DNA from: Tigriopus japonicus
Taxonomy: Eukaryota; Arthropoda; Copepoda; Harpacticoida; Harpacticidae
Reading direction: 5' to 3'
DNA: 64,000 nucleotides
Assembly (NCBI GenBank): GCA_010645155.1
Contig: JAAGOF010000064.1
Coordinates: forward strand, 379,216 to 443,215
The notes under the pieces: model-generated
Databases searched by the model: none
Seen by the model: only the letters and a program-made list of their open reading frames with translations
What the model was told of the DNA's origin: nothing
Translations under genes and position numbers: made by a program
In this document: one piece after another, positions 1 through 11,735 of the stretch
How the letters are laid out: each line of letters begins with the position of its first letter
Position numbering within the stretch: position 1 is the stretch's first letter

Positions 1-357
1 CCAAGATGGAAAAAAGAAGAAAATCCTCTGAGAATGGATAAGTATCACAATGAGAAGTAATCTGAAGCACTGATTTACACAACACGAAAACAATTCTTGA
101 TATCTTTCAAAAACACCAGTTTTAATTTATTTGATGCACCTGCTTGGTCACTAGGGCTAGAAAATCCTTGGCCATAAGTACTTTTGTGAATCAAGATGAT
201 ATTCCTTGCAATTGAATTGTTCAATCAGGTCACAGTCCTTTAGAAAGAGCCACTTTGTTTACAACTGCACAACGTCATTTTGTGTGCTGCCAAGCCAGAA
301 AAAAATTAATGTGATCTTTACTAAAAAATCAAATCATAGTGTTATGTCAAAGCTTTG

Positions 358-733
358 CAATTGAAACACAAATATGAAAGAAAATAATTTCTTATGGTTT
401 GATGCTATGAAAAAGCTTGACCGTGACAGCTTTTTGCACAAACCTGGGCATTTTGCTTACGTCACTTGGCCCCTTGTTATGGCGGCAAATTCAAACCAAA
501 TTTGACATTGGCCTTCTCCACCGACATCTACAGATATGGACGTTGGTCGGAAAATTGGCCTGACCGAGAGCAGGCCGATGTCAAAATAGTTTGAATTTGC
601 CGCCATAACAGTTGGCCAGGTGAGCTCAGAAAAATGCCCAGGTTTGCGAAAAAAACTCTGCTAATCAAGCCTCCTTGTCTGATAGCATCAAAGAAAAAAA
701 ATATTTTTTCTCATATTCGAGTTTCATCAAAAC
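358..733. repeat. Long imperfect foldback (inverted repeat)
   Basis: Left arm about 358-510 pairs with right arm about 583-733. The centre is strongest: TGTTATGGCGGCAAATTC at 475 reappears inverted, ending at 610. Outer matching blocks include AACCTGGGCATTTT, TTTGATGCTAT and AATATGA. Mismatches and small indels are scattered through the arms. It has the form of a MITE or foldback transposon; no clear target-site duplication was found and there is no coding potential. Confidence 0.75.
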
Positions 734-1094
734 AAGACTGGAACTTTATTAAAGAGAGTTCAGAACACAAAAGATACAACATTAGGATAAATGGGACACT
801 CCGTCAAAATTACTTTACTTAACTTTCTTAGAACACGATAACTTTTCATACTTATAACTCTAACTCTAAAACCATTATTTGCAGACTTTCTTCCTTTGCG
901 AGTGAAGAAATGGAAAACATATTTTCAAAGCAAATTTCGGAGGAGACGCAATGTTTGTGGAAAATCACGCAACCTTGGTGGCATGAAATCCTGCTGTGAA
1001 TACCGCCCATACAGAGCTCAACAGAGAGAGAATGAGTACTGACCCCAATTTTCACCCTATTTGACAAGTTTCACTTTTGACCAGAATGATCAAG

Positions 1095-1855
1095 CAATTA
1101 AGTGGGATGGTGTAATACCACCAGTACGAAAAACACAAGGCTTAAAATAGCTGTAAAATTTGAAATACTTTTTGAAAAATTAGTTTCTCAAACAGTGATT
1201 AATGAAGTTCCCCTAAGTTGAGACCATCTTATTGCTTGGAAGATATTTCCTACTTCAGAACTTCTTCCCTGGTACAAAAATACTTGTGTTTAATTGCCTC
1301 TTGGATTCTAATGAAAAGCAAAGCTATGAAGAAAGTAACAAACAACTAAACAACCCTTAGATAGTTATATCTTTTATTTTCATTTCTAGGACTTGTCTTG
1401 AACTTGTAAGAGAAAATGTGTTCCTTATTTTGTGCAAGTTTAAATGAGCATGCTGATGTGTCTGAAAATTGGAATTTAAATACTTTTCATCCCTAACTAA
1501 GTGAGACAGTGTAATACTACCATGTGGAAAACACTAAGGCTCGAAATTCTTCTTAAATTTGAAATACTTTTTGATTTATTAGTTTCCAAAGCAATGACTT
1601 TTTAAGTCCCCTTAAGTTGGGAACATCTAATTGTTTGGAAAATAGCTGTTACTTCAATACTTGATTTTCCATGATAAAGATCTACTTGTGTCTAATTGCT
1701 TTTTGGATTCCAATGAAACGCAAAGCTATGAAGAAAAATATCACATAAGTAACTATATGTCTGCAAGTTTAATGAGCATGCTCAAGTGTCTGAAAGCTGT
1801 AAGTGATTTTTACATGCCTTTAAGGAAAGTGCTATCCTTTAACATTAGAGGCATG
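1095..1855. repeat. Diverged direct duplication, unit about 390 bp
   Basis: The stretch at about 1095-1485 is followed by a second, diverged copy at about 1498-1855. Shared blocks appear in the same order: TTTGAAATACTTTTTGA, then AAGTCCCCTTAAGTTG-like, then GCAAAGCTATGAAGAAA, then GAGCATGCT. No open frame is conserved between the copies. It is probably a fragment of an old repeat or a local tandem duplication. Confidence 0.7.
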
Positions 1856-1906
1856 AAAGGTTAAGACAATCCAAACTAAAAAATCTGCTCTGAACTTCAA
1901 ATAGTG

Positions 1907-3122
1907 TCAAATTAAGTGTTGTGGTAGAGAATGAACTAAATTGCAAAATAGAAATGCTGAACTTGATTCAAACAATGAATTTATTGGAAAATGTGTCTTT
2001 GAGTTTAAATGTTTTGTTATTAACATAACTGAAATTAGGCAAAGTAATCTGCCTGATATCAAATTGCCATTAATTGTGCTTTTGATTGAGAAGAGCTCTC
2101 TCATTCCTGTGATGTTCCTAGTAAAACATCTTTGGACCTGCTCGACCTTTTGCAAACCTGCTGAACTCATTGGAGCCCAAATGGGTGAGGCATATTCAAG
2201 ATGCGGCTGAACAATCGACTTGTACAGAGTTAGCATCGTAATACTATCTCTGGACTTGAAAGTGCGATAGATCCAGCCACATGTTTGAAATGCCTTCCCC
2301 ACTTTCAACTGGATATGCTCATCAAACTTTCCATCATCTTGGACGACAACTCCCAAATCCCTCTTGGACGATGCCTGCTCAATATCACAACCTCCATTGT
2401 CTTTGAGCGGAACATCTAGTTTTGACGCCCCATACGTCATTGTGCGGAATTTCATCCAGTTCAATGCCATATTACTCTCGCCAACCCAAGAGTAGATTTT
2501 CTTCAAGTCCTCAACTAAACATTTTGAGTCCTGACCGTTCCTTCCACAAACTAACTTTGTGTCATCAGCATATGAAGAAATACTGGCTTTTGTTCTAAAC
2601 TTCTGGAGAGGAGCAATAAAGAGAATAAACAAGAGCGGACCTAAAATTGACCCTTGCGGAACACCTGACTTGACATCATACATGCCACTCAATGATCCTT
2701 CAACCTCATTTGCTTCCTATCACTCATAAAACTACCAATCCAAGTCAGGACCTTACCCTGGACCCCTAACTCTTTGAGTTGATCGAGCAAAAGACCATGA
2801 TTTACCTTATCGAAGGCCTTGGCAAATCAAGATAGACTACATCAACTGACTCATGGCTTTCGAGCCCTTCAATGATTTGCTCAATATGATCAACCAATTG
2901 GGTTACTGTACCACAATGAGCTCGAAACTCATGCTGTCCAGTAGGAATTAAATCATGGACTTCCAAAAAATCTACAAGCTTGGACTTCATAATCTTCTCA
3001 AAAACCTTTGCGACGCTGGAGGTCAGAGAAATGGGCCTATAATTACTAGGGAGTGACTTATCTCCGCCCTTAAAAATTGGAACGACATGAGCTACTTTTA
3101 AAGAAGAGGGAAAATAGTCAAG
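1907..3122 (-). mobile_element. 5'-truncated non-LTR retrotransposon (jockey/CR1-like), reverse transcriptase remnant
   Basis: The minus strand encodes the middle and C-terminal part of a non-LTR reverse transcriptase. From 3120 downward one reads PIFKGGDKSLPSNYRPISLT, then VVYLDL, then SGVPQGSILGPLLF and the catalytic YADDTKL, followed by a thumb-like region ending at 1907. Two single-base deletions, near 2822 and 2705, break the frame, so it is inactive. The 5' end stops abruptly at about 3122, typical of 5'-truncated LINE insertions. It lies downstream of the last visible exon of the H15/chromodomain gene, probably in an intron of it or beyond its end. Confidence 0.9.
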
Positions 3123-4473
3123 GTTTTAGTCGGTACCAGCACGTTAATGGAGAACAAGACTAGCCAAAAGTTGCTATTTTCTGCTTCAGCAAGAAGACCC
3201 ATAGTTTGGAGTCGATTGTCCTGAAAATCCTACGTATTTGTAAGAAGAATGAACATTTTTAAACAAGCCATATTTTGTTGAGGTAAAAAATCTGGCAACT
3301 TCGAAAATTGTAAATAGGAGCCAAAAATCCATAAAATTCTCAGAAAAAGAGCTAAAAAATGGCCAAATATTTCAAAAGGAGCTAAAAGAGCCAAAAGAGC
3401 TAAATGCTCAAATTTGGAGCCAAATTTCCAAAATATGAGGAAGAAGAGCTAAATTTAGCTCTAAAGAGCTAAAATTGGTCAGGCTGGATGTGTTAGCAGG
3501 GTTAGCAGGTGTTTTTTTGGCGCCAATTATGACTTGACATGACCAAAAAGGGCCCACGAAAAGGGCCAAAAAACTTAAAATTGGACCAAAAAGGGGCAAA
3601 ATATTTAAAGAAAATTTACGATTTAATTAAATTTTTCTACTCACTCTAGTCATTATACATCAATTGTAAAATTATATCATCACCACTAGAGTGGATGAGG
3701 GTAATTAAGAATTGAAGGCCAAATATTTTATTAAAAAATCATCAAATCAAATTATTGAGGGAAATATACAAATTGAAACCCAAGTATTAAAAAGAGAATA
3801 CTTAAAATTGAGCTATTAAGCGGAAATATTCCGATATTGTTTCAACATTTTAATTTCAAAATCCAACTTTTTGATGAAAACTTGCCAATGACAGTTATGC
3901 AGGAACACAAGACTTCGCTGTCAAGAATTACCAAACGATGAAAATTGATTTTTCTTCCAAGCCCTTATTTAAACACAGCTACTGATCAATATTTTGATTC
4001 CTAAGATTAGGTAAAATCTTCAACCCGGATGTCCTTTGTTCTGATAGAAGCCTGAGAAATATAGATATAGTCTGATAGAAAACTTGAGCCTGAATTCTTT
4101 TTGTGGGATCCAAATTACAATTATAGCAAGCCTACAGTATTCAGTCACCCTTGATTGATTTGCCAGTTGCTTCTCACTCACAACATTTGGAACATGGCTA
4201 TGTCTTTGAAGTGTGTTCTTTAAATCATGAAGAGTTCAGTTAAATTTGGCCAGTACCCCTTCATGTGCTACAATATATGATTGATGGCACACCCACCCTT
4301 AGACAATGCTACAACTTTAGTGACAGGAGCAACTAACTAGTTCGTCGTGTCTGGTGGGGGTCTGGTTAACCAAATATCACATAAATGTTAATTGTATGCA
4401 CTGTAATTTGCATTCCTTGTAGCGGTGATAAAAAGTTGGCAAGCAAACCAAAAAAAAAACAGTTGCCACGTAC
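3123..4473. other. No gene seen; A-rich repetitive DNA
   Basis: Between the LINE fragment and the last recognised exon of the H15/chromodomain gene I see no exon. About 3300-3490 repeats the motif GAGCTAAA/GAGCCAAA many times on an A-rich background, and 3530-3610 carries AAAAAGGGCC-type repeats. This resembles the subterminal repeats of non-autonomous hAT elements, but I could not find both ends. A missing 3' exon of the chromodomain gene could hide here. Confidence 0.5.
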
Positions 4474-7400
4474 CTTTTTGATGAATCTAACGTCTACGAT
4501 CTTTTGAACTTCGAAGTGTCCATCTTCTTGTTGTGCTCTTCGTGTTTCTTCATCTTCCAAACGTTTCTTTTCCTCTTCCCGCTCGAATTGATCAATCAGA
4601 TCTTGACAGCCCTCTACATTTTCTTCTGGTTCCCATTGGGGCTTCTTCCATCCCTCAAACTTTACCAAGTAGAAGGTCTCACCGTTTCGTTCTCGAATGC
4701 CTGAATCAAAAGGACATTTTTGCTTTCATTTTTGAACCATTTTTCAACTTGTTAGCGATTGAAAGGGTGAAAATTAGAGCGGCACACAAAATAAAAGGAG
4801 GCCCAAAAAAGACAAATTTTATTTGTTCGCGCACTTAAATTCAAATAACCCGGCGACTGCTCAACATAATTTCAATTCAATAGGGATCTAAGTGAGTTCT
4901 AAATTTGTATTGACTAGGTTTTAAAAATAGTTAATTTAATAGGTGTTTAACTTTTTATCTTACGCAAACTTTGATAAATGCAGTAAAGTAAAATTGTTCC
5001 CCTTGGTTTCCTGAGTCCGACACTCATCTCATTGTGTTTGGGTAATTCCGTACACACTTGTTAGGCATTTCTGAAAACCTTGTGCAAGTAAAGAATTCTC
5101 CTAGTTTATTCACTCGCCCAAGAGCCACTGAATTTCTCTGGACTGGGAGGCTAAAGAAAGGAATCATTATTTCCAGAAGGAGCAAATCAATTACTTTCTT
5201 CTGCAAATGAGCCCTTGCCTATGTTGACTCGAAAAGGTATTTCAATATTCAGCTCCATCCAACGTCGGGGTCAAAAGTTATGCCCTCTGAAAGTTCAGTG
5301 CAAGTCCTACCGAGAATGAACTAGCCCCTTTTTCTGGCAACGGACCTTGAGCCAATTGTTGACTTTTTTAATTTCTCACAATTTTTAAAAGATGGCGTTA
5401 AACTACGTGGGGATTCAAATTTGAGCGTAAAAGTGTTCCGAACTTTGATCATTTATTAATCACTAGATAGCGTGCAAGCTTTAGCCTGGCTGATTTGGCA
5501 AGCAGGGCGGAATGCGTTGAACTTATGAGGCAAATGTCGCCCTCACAATTGTTGAGCGGACAGTTAGTGTGACCAAACATGTGAATCAAGACCAACTTTT
5601 TAAAACTCGCTCTTGAAGCCAAAAATTATTTTTTGTCCATTTATATATTGGATTAACCCTACATAATGCAAAAGCTTAAATTTGTGTTCTTCCTACCATT
5701 GACTTATTCCATGTATTGGCAAAAAAGTTCATAGTAATAGTATTCAAATCCAAGGCATGGTCACAGAGTGAAGTCTTTCAAGAAAGTGACCACAAGCAAT
5801 AACAAAAAACGACCCAAAACATTGCTCAATTCCACATTTGATTCATCAATTGCATGGTTTACATTGGTCTGGTCACACATTTCAAATGTTCCCGCACATT
5901 TGTCCACTCAACAGTTGGCGACCGGAGATACATTTTTAGGGTTACACTCCCTCTAGTATTAATAAAACTCATTGGTTCCGACAGCATCAAACTTGAACGT
6001 CAATAGCCTTTTTGTAAGATCCGATCACCAGTGCTGCTCGGTCGTATTGATAAAAAGCCCCAAAGAAATGACTGAAACCCCTTAGGAAGTTGACAAACTT
6101 GCGTTCTTTTGAAAAATAGCTGGAAATTTCAATTTTTTACACTCTTATGTTAATTCAGATTAAAAAATAATGCTAACACAGTAAATTTTCTATCACAGGT
6201 CTCATAAGAAGCTAGCAACATGGACTTTGTCTATCTTTTATCATAGCTGGCAGCACTACTTTTATCAACACTTTAATAAAAAAGAAAACAATGTATAAGA
6301 AAACGATAATGGAATTTGATGCTATGTGAGCCAGTAGAGGACTAATAAAGAAGTTGTATGCTTGCATATCCCTGACTCTGTATACAAGGTGGACGAGAAG
6401 TTCTGAAAAAAATTGACTTTTGCAAAAGCGTTATTCAAAATCATTCTAATGAGCTGAAATTGGCATCGAGAACACATATCACATCAAAGTTAAAAACCTG
6501 AAGCGTTTCATCCAAAGACTTTGTCTCTGCTGGAAACTACATTGCCAAAGCTGAGGTAGAACCAATGACCGGTGGCACGCACCATTACTATTGGAAGTAA
6601 TCCTATATTTTGAAGAGGCCTCCATTCAGATGTTTAGACAGGTTTGTTTGCTGTTACTTTTTAACATAATTTGTTCTCATCATTGCTAGGGATGATTCAA
6701 CCTTGTGTTCAGCAAGAGAAAAGGAATGAGCTTGCAGTACTTGCCCTTTGTTTGAAGAGTAAATCCCGCACCACTCGTGGTACCACCAAACAAAAAACCC
6801 TAAATGTCTAAAAATATGAATTTGTTTGTGAAATCAAAACTAAAAGTTGCCTCTCTGGGACCAGAGAGTAACCATAAAAGGTGGCATAAGTGGTCACTTC
6901 GATTAAAATGAACAAATCTTTGTTAAAAATAATTTAACAGAACTTTTGGTCCACCCTCTACTGTCTTGACGTTCACGGAGAATCTCATCGCACTGTCTTT
7001 CAGCTTGTTCCCGGCCACAACCCTCTCCGCAATTTTTCCCGTAACACCTCCATTTTCGACATCGATCACAAAAATGCTGACTGTTGTGGTTAGGAACGGG
7101 CTAGCAAGAAAAAAAAAACATGGAAATATTCCTAATATATTCACGCAGCTTCCATTAAAATCTTATGTCGATAGAGTGAGTTGTTTCCGAGCTACAGAAC
7201 TCCAAAGTCACATCCCTGGAATTACCATGCACACTGTAAGTCATAAGGGCGATCTGTAAAATGAGAAAGCCTTTAAACTATCCAAATTCTCACGAGCCAC
7301 CTACTGCTGCTCAACAAGCCTTTTTTCTTGTTTCATCCGCTAGCGATAAGATTTTTTAAGTGATCACTCGTATCTCCCATACAAGCTTGATTCGATTGAC

Positions 7401-9356
7401 ATTTTGGGAAAAAGAATGGTAAGGAGTAATCCGTTGCAATTTCTGAAGAAAGGCTAAAGCCCTATCGACTTATGTATGAACCGTTTGCAATTGTAAATGC
7501 CATAAGAAGGAATATTTTCAATCATATGATATGTGCGTACAAAGCAAAACTCTGCTGGTCAAAAAAGGCAACACTTTCGTTTCAGGGTTCTTTGATCGTA
7601 ACGCACCTTTTATGGCTTCCACTTCATAATTCTCCTTTCTCTGAATCTTTCGCTTGGGTTTCAAGGCTTTTTCGGCAGCCTTCTTCTCTTCTTCCAATTG
7701 TCTTTTTAGTCGTTGCTCTTCAAGCTCTTGCAAGTGACGAACTCGGGCTTCGTCACGCTCGGTTACTGGAGCTTTGTATTCCTTTTCATCCTTTAGGAGA
7801 AAAAATTATGCAATTATAATTCAAACCCTCTGACCGCGAATGGCTGAAGAAAAATGGCAAACCTCATCAGCAACATCATCTTTGGGTAGACGTTGGCGTC
7901 GCTTTTTCCTTCGAATTTTCATTCCAGGCACCGTGAATCGACCACGGAATCCGGTCCCTTTGACTCGGACTATTTCTCCGGCATCGATGGCCTTCAACAA
8001 TGCCTTCTTGATTCGACCGTCGTAGATTTTCATATTTAGGGTCCAATTCATGGCAATGGTTTCCTTGATCGAACCAAGCGTGGAACCTTTCCTATTGGAA
8101 TTATTTGAAAAGCAGATTGTTACAATCTATGAGTTGTGCGCAATGTTTGCGGTGCTCGACTCACTTGGGATTATCCTTGAGTGCTTTAATGCAATCAATG
8201 ATCATTTCGTTGAGAGGTGGGTGAGAGGAAGTTTTAGCGGGAGATTTGCCCTTTTGGTAGCCCATGGGAGGACGACCCCGTCCCCTAGAGGGGGCTACAT
8301 CGTCTTCCGAATCCGAATCCTCCACATCTTCCGAGTCCGATCGCTGAGGAAAATTACCGATTTCATTAAGAAATGACAAACAACAAGGGACTGATTGACA
8401 TTTTTGCCTATGGTCTCACCTCAAACTCGTCGGAATCAACGTCATCGTAGCTGTAGGATATCTTCTTTTTGGCTCGTCCAGCCGATGATCGAGGCGTGCC
8501 ACTTGGGGAGGAAGGGGCGGGTTTGAACTTGCGCTTGGACGCTGGAGTTTTAGAAGGCGAGATTTTACTCCGAGGACTCTTAGAGATCTAATATTGGGAA
8601 GAAAAAAATCAATGTCACTCAATGATTTCATTACGTCTTGGTTATTAATATTAATTACTGTGATGTTCATCTCTCCCAAGTACCAAAGCATTTTGTTTCC
8701 ACATCATTACTACCAAGAAGCGCGGCATTTTGTGGACGACGAGGCTAGCAATAACAATCATGGTTTCCAGCAAGAATAAATCGACTACACAAGACGAGGA
8801 TTTCAATTACGAATGAAAAAGTGTGAATTTCAATTTAAGTTGAATCGAACATTGGAGGTAAAAGTACTGAAGGGACTATAAATTAAATGAGCTAGTACTT
8901 GAAAAAATATGGAACAGGAGGGCTTCTTCATTCATTTCGTGTAATTTGTTTTCGGCAAGATTGAGCGAGTCTTTCCACCCCGCCGTTTCTTTCTTCTTAT
9001 CTTTGGATTTCTCCTTGACCCACCTTCTTTTTAGGCGTGACCTTTTTGGGTGAGGTGGTCTTGACCGGCGTGGTGGTGGGGGTGACCTTTTTGGGTCGGC
9101 CTCTCTTGCCCGTGCTTTTGGGCGTGGCCTTTGGCGTGGCCTTGGATGACAGCTTTCGCTTCTTGGGCGGTGATCGTTTACTCAAAGTGAAGTCATCATC
9201 GTCATCATCATCATCATCATGGTGGTGTCCGTTCTTGCTGTCACTGTGGTCAGAATGGTCGGGCTCGTCACCCCCCTCACTACTTCCATCTTGGCGAGGA
9301 CTGTCATCCTCATCGTCGTCATCGGACTCATCCCGATAAAAGGCCTTTCGCACCAT
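4474..9356 (-). CDS. Linker-histone H15 domain + two-chromodomain protein (partial, 3' end missing)
   Basis: Predicted chromatin protein. Exons (descending): 9356-9024, 8587-8420, 8343-8165, 8091-7863, 7790-7607, 4700-4474. All junctions are GT-AG and in phase, giving 440 codons. Residues 1-111 are acidic then Ser/Lys/Pro-rich, with an Asp/His run and KRGRPKK. Residues 185-195 hold GRGRPP, AT-hook-like. Residues about 208-285 form an H15 winged helix (PPLNEMIIDCIKALKD ... GFRGRFTVPG). A charged helix at 320-350 precedes chromodomain 1 at about 357-403 (NYEVEAIK ... FYLVKFEGW ... WEPEENV ... CQDLIDQFE), whose aromatic-cage positions are Y, F and W, as expected for a methyl-lysine reader. A second chromodomain opens at 426 (HFEVQKIVDVRFIKK) and is cut by a splice donor at 4473. 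The 2.9-kb intron 4701-7606 splits chromodomain 1. The ATG at 9356 has an in-frame stop shortly upstream, but an extra 5' exon is possible. The domain calls are firm; function beyond chromatin binding is inferred. Confidence 0.85.
4701..7606 (-). other. Large intron of the H15/chromodomain gene
   Basis: The donor lies at 7606/7605 (GTGCGT on the minus strand) and the acceptor CAG ends at 4701. The intron interrupts chromodomain 1 between AIK and G. It contains a mariner-like inverted-repeat element at about 6384-6960; the rest is AT-rich sequence in which I recognise no gene. Confidence 0.7.
6384..6960. mobile_element. Mariner/Tc1-like inverted-repeat element, non-autonomous
   Basis: The left end GGTGGACGAGAAGTTCTG (from 6388) is mirrored at the right by CAGAACTTTTGGTCCACC (ending about 6954). 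The inner TAACAGAACTTTTGG block recurs at about 51262 in a second, partial copy together with the preceding GTGGTCACTT stretch. No transposase frame is visible between the ends. Confidence 0.55.
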
Positions 9357-10359
9357 GTTCTTCCGCTCGAGGAATCAAATAACCCTTGGGACGCGCCCCT
9401 CGTCGTTCGGATTCGGATATAGAAGGTGAAGGCCAGAGGACACTGAGATAAGAGGATCGAGTGAGAGACCTAGTCAATCAGTCGTTAGTCAATGGGACAC
9501 TTTTAAGCCACTTCCACGCAACGCTCTGTTGTCAATCTAAGACGGTCAACTTCGACCGACTAACCATCGGCGTCTTCTGTTTTGGCCCCATCAGGGTCGC
9601 CAATTTGGCGAGTTTCAACCGGAGACGAAGGGGGACAATCCGTAAAATCGCCGGGCCAACGGGCGGTAGGGAAAACCGGGGAAAAACACGCACGCTTTAG
9701 GAGAACGGGATCCAGCTCATTCGCGATGTGTTAGACTCAATGGAAGATTTCAAATGCCTCGGGATTTCCACTGCTGGGACCGTAGTTATTTACTGGATAA
9801 AAATCTACGCGAGCAGCCCTGCTCGAAGATGTGCATTTTTTGGCCAAATTGGCCTTTTTCTAGCGCGGCTTGCTCGTTCTTCCCTTTTGAATAGTAACCT
9901 TCCGGCCACCGGGGAGGTTGGGAGGTTGAGATCAGACAAATCGAACCATCCACGAAGAGAAGAGCAACTTACCCGGTTCCAGAGCTTTCTAAACCATCTT
10001 TAATACAAAAGACACTTTTGGTTCCGTTGATCATCATCAAAATTATGTAACTTCCCTAATTTGATTGCTTCTTTTTTTATTAAAAAGAAGGATCCATCAG
10101 AAATCGATTGCCTCGTTGAAAACTTCCGTTTTTTGACTCCACCAAATTGAGGAATGAATCACAAATAGTTTTAAATAATTCAAAAATATGACCAGGATAA
10201 TATCTTTTCATAATATAAAATAAGCAGAAATCTGCATGTAAAAAAGCGATCATTTCCAAGGACATATTTTTATTCAAAAAATATTCTTATTGAATACATG
10301 AAAAAATTGAAATTATATAAATTTTAAATTTTTTTTATTGGGCCTGAGCCAACCAAAAG
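9357..10359. other. Upstream region of the H15/chromodomain gene
   Basis: This stretch lies immediately 5' of the start codon and probably contains the promoter. 9420-10000 is richer in G+C than the surrounding DNA. A second frame over 9360-9420 (minus) reads acidic/basic residues (SESERRGARPK) and could be part of an unrecognised 5' exon. No TATA box or other defined element could be assigned. 10000-10359 is AT-rich and featureless. Confidence 0.4.
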
Positions 10360-10585
10360 GTTGAGGGAGGAGACATGGCGTCGTGGTCGGCGCAGTTTCC
10401 TATGGTGAGAAAGGTCCCAGGTTCGATTTTCATTCCCGATCTTTCTCAAAGAAACTTCAAGACTAATCCACAATTACAGACGAAGAACCATTCTGAATCT
10501 GGACAAGTGATTGCCGTATCGGAAAAACTTTGGACGATGTGGTGGCTGGCTTCGCTGGGCGGGTGAGGCTCAACCCTCTGACTTT
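10360..10585 (+). mobile_element. tRNA-derived SINE, copy 1
   Basis: The copy carries a tRNA-like head with the polymerase III B box GGTTCGATTT at 10420-10429 and a degenerate A box about 40 bp upstream (TGGTCGGCGCAG). The body includes AAACTTCAAGACTAATCCACA and a tail TGGCTGGCTTCGCTGGGCGG. It aligns along its whole length with 51405-51636, and a tail-only fragment is present at about 17385-17425. Confidence 0.8.
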
Positions 10586-10742
10586 TTACAATTATTTTTT
10601 ACATTACATCAACCACCCCCAAAAAAAAATATTGACTGCATTTTTTCTCTCGCACTTCTCAGTTTGTTTGGCTTTTTTAAGCATCACGTTAAAGCCACTG
10701 TCGCTAGTGTTTTATGGACTTTACATAGCTTGACAACCCACG

Positions 10743-10880
10743 TAGAGTGAAATCTCGATTTAACGTTATTGTCCGTCTCCCCAAAATATATCGTTAAATC
10801 GAGTCACTGTCGTAGGAGTCGTAGTAAAAGCCCTTTAATTATCGTTAAATCGGAGATCGTTAAATCGAGACATCACTGTA
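10743..10880. mobile_element. Pogo/Tigger-like MITE with TA duplication
   Basis: This 138-bp element has inverted ends: TAGAGTGAAATCTCGATTTA at 10743 and the complementary TAAATCGAGACATCACTGTA ending at 10880. Terminal TA dinucleotides fit Tc1/mariner-superfamily target choice. Internally the motif CGTTAAATCG recurs several times. It has no coding capacity. Confidence 0.75.
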
Positions 10881-11079
10881 CATAGGAGGGTCTCGCTTGT
10901 AAAGGTACCACGATTTATTCCAAGGTTGCGTGAGAGTATTTATCCTAAAGCAATATTTCACTAATTAAACTAACTTAACCTAACCTAACCAAATGATAAC
11001 TTCAACTTTATTTATTCCTATGAAAAATGCATTATATTTATCTGAGTCACGCAACTTATTAAAAGTTGACATGCCTTTT

Positions 11080-11735
11080 ATAACTCAGGGGGAAGTGAAC
11101 ATAGAAGTCTATAGAGAGGTCATTATTGCCATTTTGTCCGCCTTGTTTACCACTATAACTGGCCAGAAGTTGAGTGAAATGGGAAATATTTCCAAAGATA
11201 TCATAAGATGCTTGCCCAAACAAGTGGACGATTATAGTACAAATGAAAATCCTCAAGACAAATCTTCATCGCCAAATCCCATAATTGTGTGATTTAATGC
11301 CTGTGAATTGACTTTCATCTTCAGTGAACACCTTGGCATAACTTGGGAGAAGCAAAGCATAGTCAGGTGGCCACATGGCCAAATATTATAATGTTTTTCA
11401 AAATTTTGCCTTCAAGGAATATCTTTTTTTGGGCAAGTTTCAACTAAAGGGCTAACAGAGAATTGTCACTCCAGAACAGTCAGTGGATATTTACTTTGAA
11501 CACACTTCATAGATCCAGCAGCAAGAGTGTCAAATGACTTAATTCATCATACATTGCTCTTGTTTGATCAAAGCTGTAGAATGAGTAATTTGCCACTGAC
11601 TCCCTAAAAACACAAGTTCTCTGTTAGCCCTCTAGTTTCATCTAGTCGCTGATGATAAAGGGCCCTTGCTGCCACAATGAAATTTCACGACCAGCCTGCT
11701 CCTGTATCTCCACTCTACAACCTCTGTGGGAGGGA
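11080..11735. repeat. Interspersed repeat, copy A (paralogous to 21640-22045)
   Basis: Aligned blocks in the same order as the copy at 21640-22045 include ACTGGCCAGAAGTTGA, TTGCCCAAACAAGTGGA, CATAACTTGGGAGAAGCAAAG and AAATTTCACGACCAGCCTGC. Copy A is interrupted by a small hAT-like element at 11447-11634 that copy B lacks. Both copies have short open frames over the left part, which look like remnants of a transposon coding region I cannot classify. Confidence 0.7.
11447..11634. mobile_element. hAT-like MITE with flanking duplication, inserted in repeat copy A
   Basis: Ends are inverted: AAGGGCTAACAGAGAA at 11447 and TTCTCTGTTAGCCCT ending near 11631. The flanks GTTTCAACTA (11437-11446) and GTTTCATCTA (11635-11644) form a near-perfect target-site duplication, compatible with the 8-bp class. 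The paralogous site near 21950 reads GTTTTAACTAGTCGCTGA without the insert, which acts as a natural empty site. Confidence 0.8.

Noticed and set aside
10975..10990. Three CCTAA units resembling the arthropod telomere repeat (TTAGG)n
   Set aside because: Only about 16 bp, embedded in unique sequence next to a MITE; far too short to be an interstitial telomere and easily due to chance.
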